Source: Saccharicrinis sp.
GTDB lineage: Bacteria; Bacteroidota; Bacteroidia; Bacteroidales; Marinilabiliaceae
Length of the DNA stretch: 32,833 nt
Reading direction: 5' to 3'
NCBI GenBank assembly: GCA_024635585.1
Contig: JAGXIP010000148.1
Location: forward strand, 1-32,833
A model generated the notes under the pieces. It saw only the letters and a list, made by a program, of their open reading frames with translations, was not told the origin of the DNA and did no database searches. Below are positions 31,664 to 32,833 of the stretch, one piece after another; the stretch's first letter is position 1, and every line of letters starts with the position of its first letter. The translations under genes were made by a program, and so were the position numbers.

Positions 31664-31990
31664 ATGCAAAACATTGGTTCATTAACTGATTTTGAACAGC
31701 TCATAGAAATCAACGACATGGTGCTCGCCTACTTTTCGCACGATAGGTGTAGCGTATGTAAGGTACTATTGCCTAAAGTGAAAGCGTTATTAAAGAGTGA
31801 TTTCCCTAAGGTAAAAATGGCTTACTGCAATATTGAGCAAGTACCCGAAACAGCCGCACAAAACTCCGTATTCACTGCCCCTACCCTCCTTATTTTTGTG
31901 CAGGGGAAAGAGTATATGCGCTATAGCCGAAATATTGGTTTAGATCAATTGGCACAAACAATTGCACGCCCATACGAGATGCTTTTCTAA
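31664..31990 (+). CDS. Thioredoxin-like protein with a CSVC active site
   Basis: A 108-residue single-domain thioredoxin-fold protein, probably cytoplasmic since no signal peptide is visible. The redox site is CSVC (in HDRCSVCKVLLP, residues 26-37) instead of the usual CGPC. The following conserved cis-proline segment is TAPTLLIFVQG (about 72-82). The CSVC variant suggests a redox potential and partner set different from thioredoxin proper; a thiol-reductase or peroxidase-support role is possible but not shown. The gene lies alone, convergent with hutU, and is preceded by the TAACGACCTA/GC-rich repeat cluster and the long hairpin. The start is the ATG at 31664 with no SD sequence. Confidence 0.85.
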   Translation: MQNIGSLTDFEQLIEINDMVLAYFSHDRCSVCKVLLPKVKALLKSDFPKVKMAYCNIEQVPETAAQNSVFTAPTLLIFVQGKEYMRYSRNIGLDQLAQTIARPYEMLF

Positions 31991-32035
31991 TATCTTAAAT
32001 CCACCCTTTACCCCAAACTAAGTTGAAATAACCGT

Positions 32036-32833
32036 TTACTTTACCGCTCCAAATACTTCATCTATCAATTCATCATCTGCCAAATTGGGTAGGGTAACTT
32101 TTAGTTTTGGATTCGATTCCATGGCTCTTTTAATGGCAAAAACCGCACCCGGGTTTCGCGCCCAACTCCTGCGCGAAATGCCATTGTTCACATCCCAGAA
32201 CAACATGGATTTTATTTTTCTATCTGCCTCATCACTTCCATCTATCACCATTCCAAAGCCGCCGTTAATCACCTCACCCCAGCCCACACCACCACCATTA
32301 TGGATAGATACCCAGGTAGCTCCTCTAAAACTATCGCCTATCACGTTTTGCACAGCCATATCAGCAGTAAAGCTGGAGCCATCATAAATATTGGATGTTT
32401 CACGATAAGGACTGTCCGTGCCCGACACATCATGATGATCGCGCCCCAGGACAATAGGTGCCGATAGTTCACCATTTCTAATGGCCCGATTAAAAGCCTC
32501 AGCAATCTTTGTGCGCCCCTCAGCATCGGCATATAAAATACGCGCCTGCGAACCTACCACCAACTTGTTTGCATTAGCCTCTTTAATCCAATGGATATTG
32601 TCGGCCATTTGTTGCTGTATTTCCCTGGGTGAGGTTAATCGGAGTTTCTCCAACACTTCACAGGCTATTCTGTCGGTCGTTGCCAAATCATCGGGCAGGT
32701 TGCTGGTACAAACCCAGCGAAAAGGGCCAAAGCCATAATCAAAACACATTGGCCCCATAATATCCTGCACGTACGAGGGATATTTAAATTTTCCGTTCAG
32801 TTCAAAAACATCGGCTCCCGCCCTACCTGACTC
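32036..32833 (-). CDS. hutU: Urocanate hydratase, carboxy-terminal part (cut by the window edge)
   Basis: Converts urocanate to imidazolone-propionate, the second step of histidine degradation, using a tightly bound NAD. The window holds the last 265 residues; the coding frame runs cleanly past an internal GTG at 32770 to the right edge (ESGRAGADVFELNG upstream of that point), so the true start lies outside. The conserved blocks YGFGPFRWVCTSN, GRDHHDVSGTDSPYRET, DGSSFTADMAVQNV, SIHNGGGVGWGEVINGGFGM and RSWARNPGAVFAIKRAMESN are all present in order. The DHHDVSG and NGGGVGWGEV blocks contain the substrate- and NAD-binding residues. Bacteroidetes urocanate hydratases are longer than the roughly 555-residue proteobacterial ones, so about 60 percent may be missing. 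It presumably belongs to a hut operon to the right. Confidence 0.95.
   Translation of the reverse strand, partial: ESGRAGADVFELNGKFKYPSYVQDIMGPMCFDYGFGPFRWVCTSNLPDDLATTDRIACEVLEKLRLTSPREIQQQMADNIHWIKEANANKLVVGSQARILYADAEGRTKIAEAFNRAIRNGELSAPIVLGRDHHDVSGTDSPYRETSNIYDGSSFTADMAVQNVIGDSFRGATWVSIHNGGGVGWGEVINGGFGMVIDGSDEADRKIKSMLFWDVNNGISRRSWARNPGAVFAIKRAMESNPKLKVTLPNLADDELIDEVFGAVK

Noticed and set aside
1-32833. CRISPR arrays, prophage, rRNA or riboswitches
   Set aside because: I saw no regularly spaced direct repeats of 25-40 bases, no phage structural genes, no rRNA sequence and no recognisable riboswitch core; the only RNA gene is tRNA-Val.

Overview
The window looks like an ordinary chromosomal stretch from a gliding-type Bacteroidetes (Bacteroidota), plausibly near the Marinilabiliales/Bacteroidales. 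This rests on three things: type IX secretion genes (gldJ, porU, porV), Bacteroidetes-style promoter elements (TAnnTTTG, sometimes with TTTG 18-20 bases upstream), and very few Shine-Dalgarno sequences. The assignment comes from protein and promoter signatures, not from a database search.

Layout. 1-58: start of a probable IS630-family transposase cut by the left edge. 125-5071 (minus): start of a surface polysaccharide locus, read wecB, wecC, then an SLBB-repeat export protein; the first two make UDP-ManNAcA and the third would export the polymer. 5072-5523: non-coding gap. 5524-9979 (minus): a compact unit ileS, dksA/traR-like gene, lspA, with a promoter at 10015-10046 and a terminator at 5477-5513. 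10205-11209: a lone AT-rich radical SAM gene. 11290-12351: DAHP synthase. 12519-13143: decayed, internally deleted ISAon1-type (ISL3) insertion sequence. 13294-13368: tRNA-Val(UAC) with its own promoter. 13480-14769: folC. 14871-16193: PIN-PhoH ATPase. 16226-16317: REP-like palindromes.

16454-20525 (plus): a tight operon mtaB, inositol-monophosphatase-like gene, LpxL-like acyltransferase and family 2 glycosyltransferase. 20687-21679 (minus): VOC protein, then a wrecked RelE/ParE toxin gene behind an intact antitoxin. 21808-30144: the type IX secretion neighbourhood murF, gldJ (minus), porU, porV (plus). 30482-31990: ispF, a CoA-binding protein and a thioredoxin-like protein. 32036-32833: the 3' part of urocanate hydratase (hutU), running off the right edge.

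The genes fall into envelope functions (polysaccharide precursors and export, lipoprotein processing, lipid acylation, peptidoglycan, T9SS) and housekeeping (IleRS, tRNA modification, folate, aromatic amino acids, isoprenoids, histidine breakdown). LspA would mature lipoproteins such as GldJ, and PorU/PorV complete the cell-surface end of T9SS. I see no convincing new multi-gene system. The items most worth a second look are the swapped GXHH signature in IleRS, a palindromic GC-rich patch inside ileS, similar TTGATACT-rich leaders before two unrelated genes, the REP-like cluster, and the stranded antitoxin.
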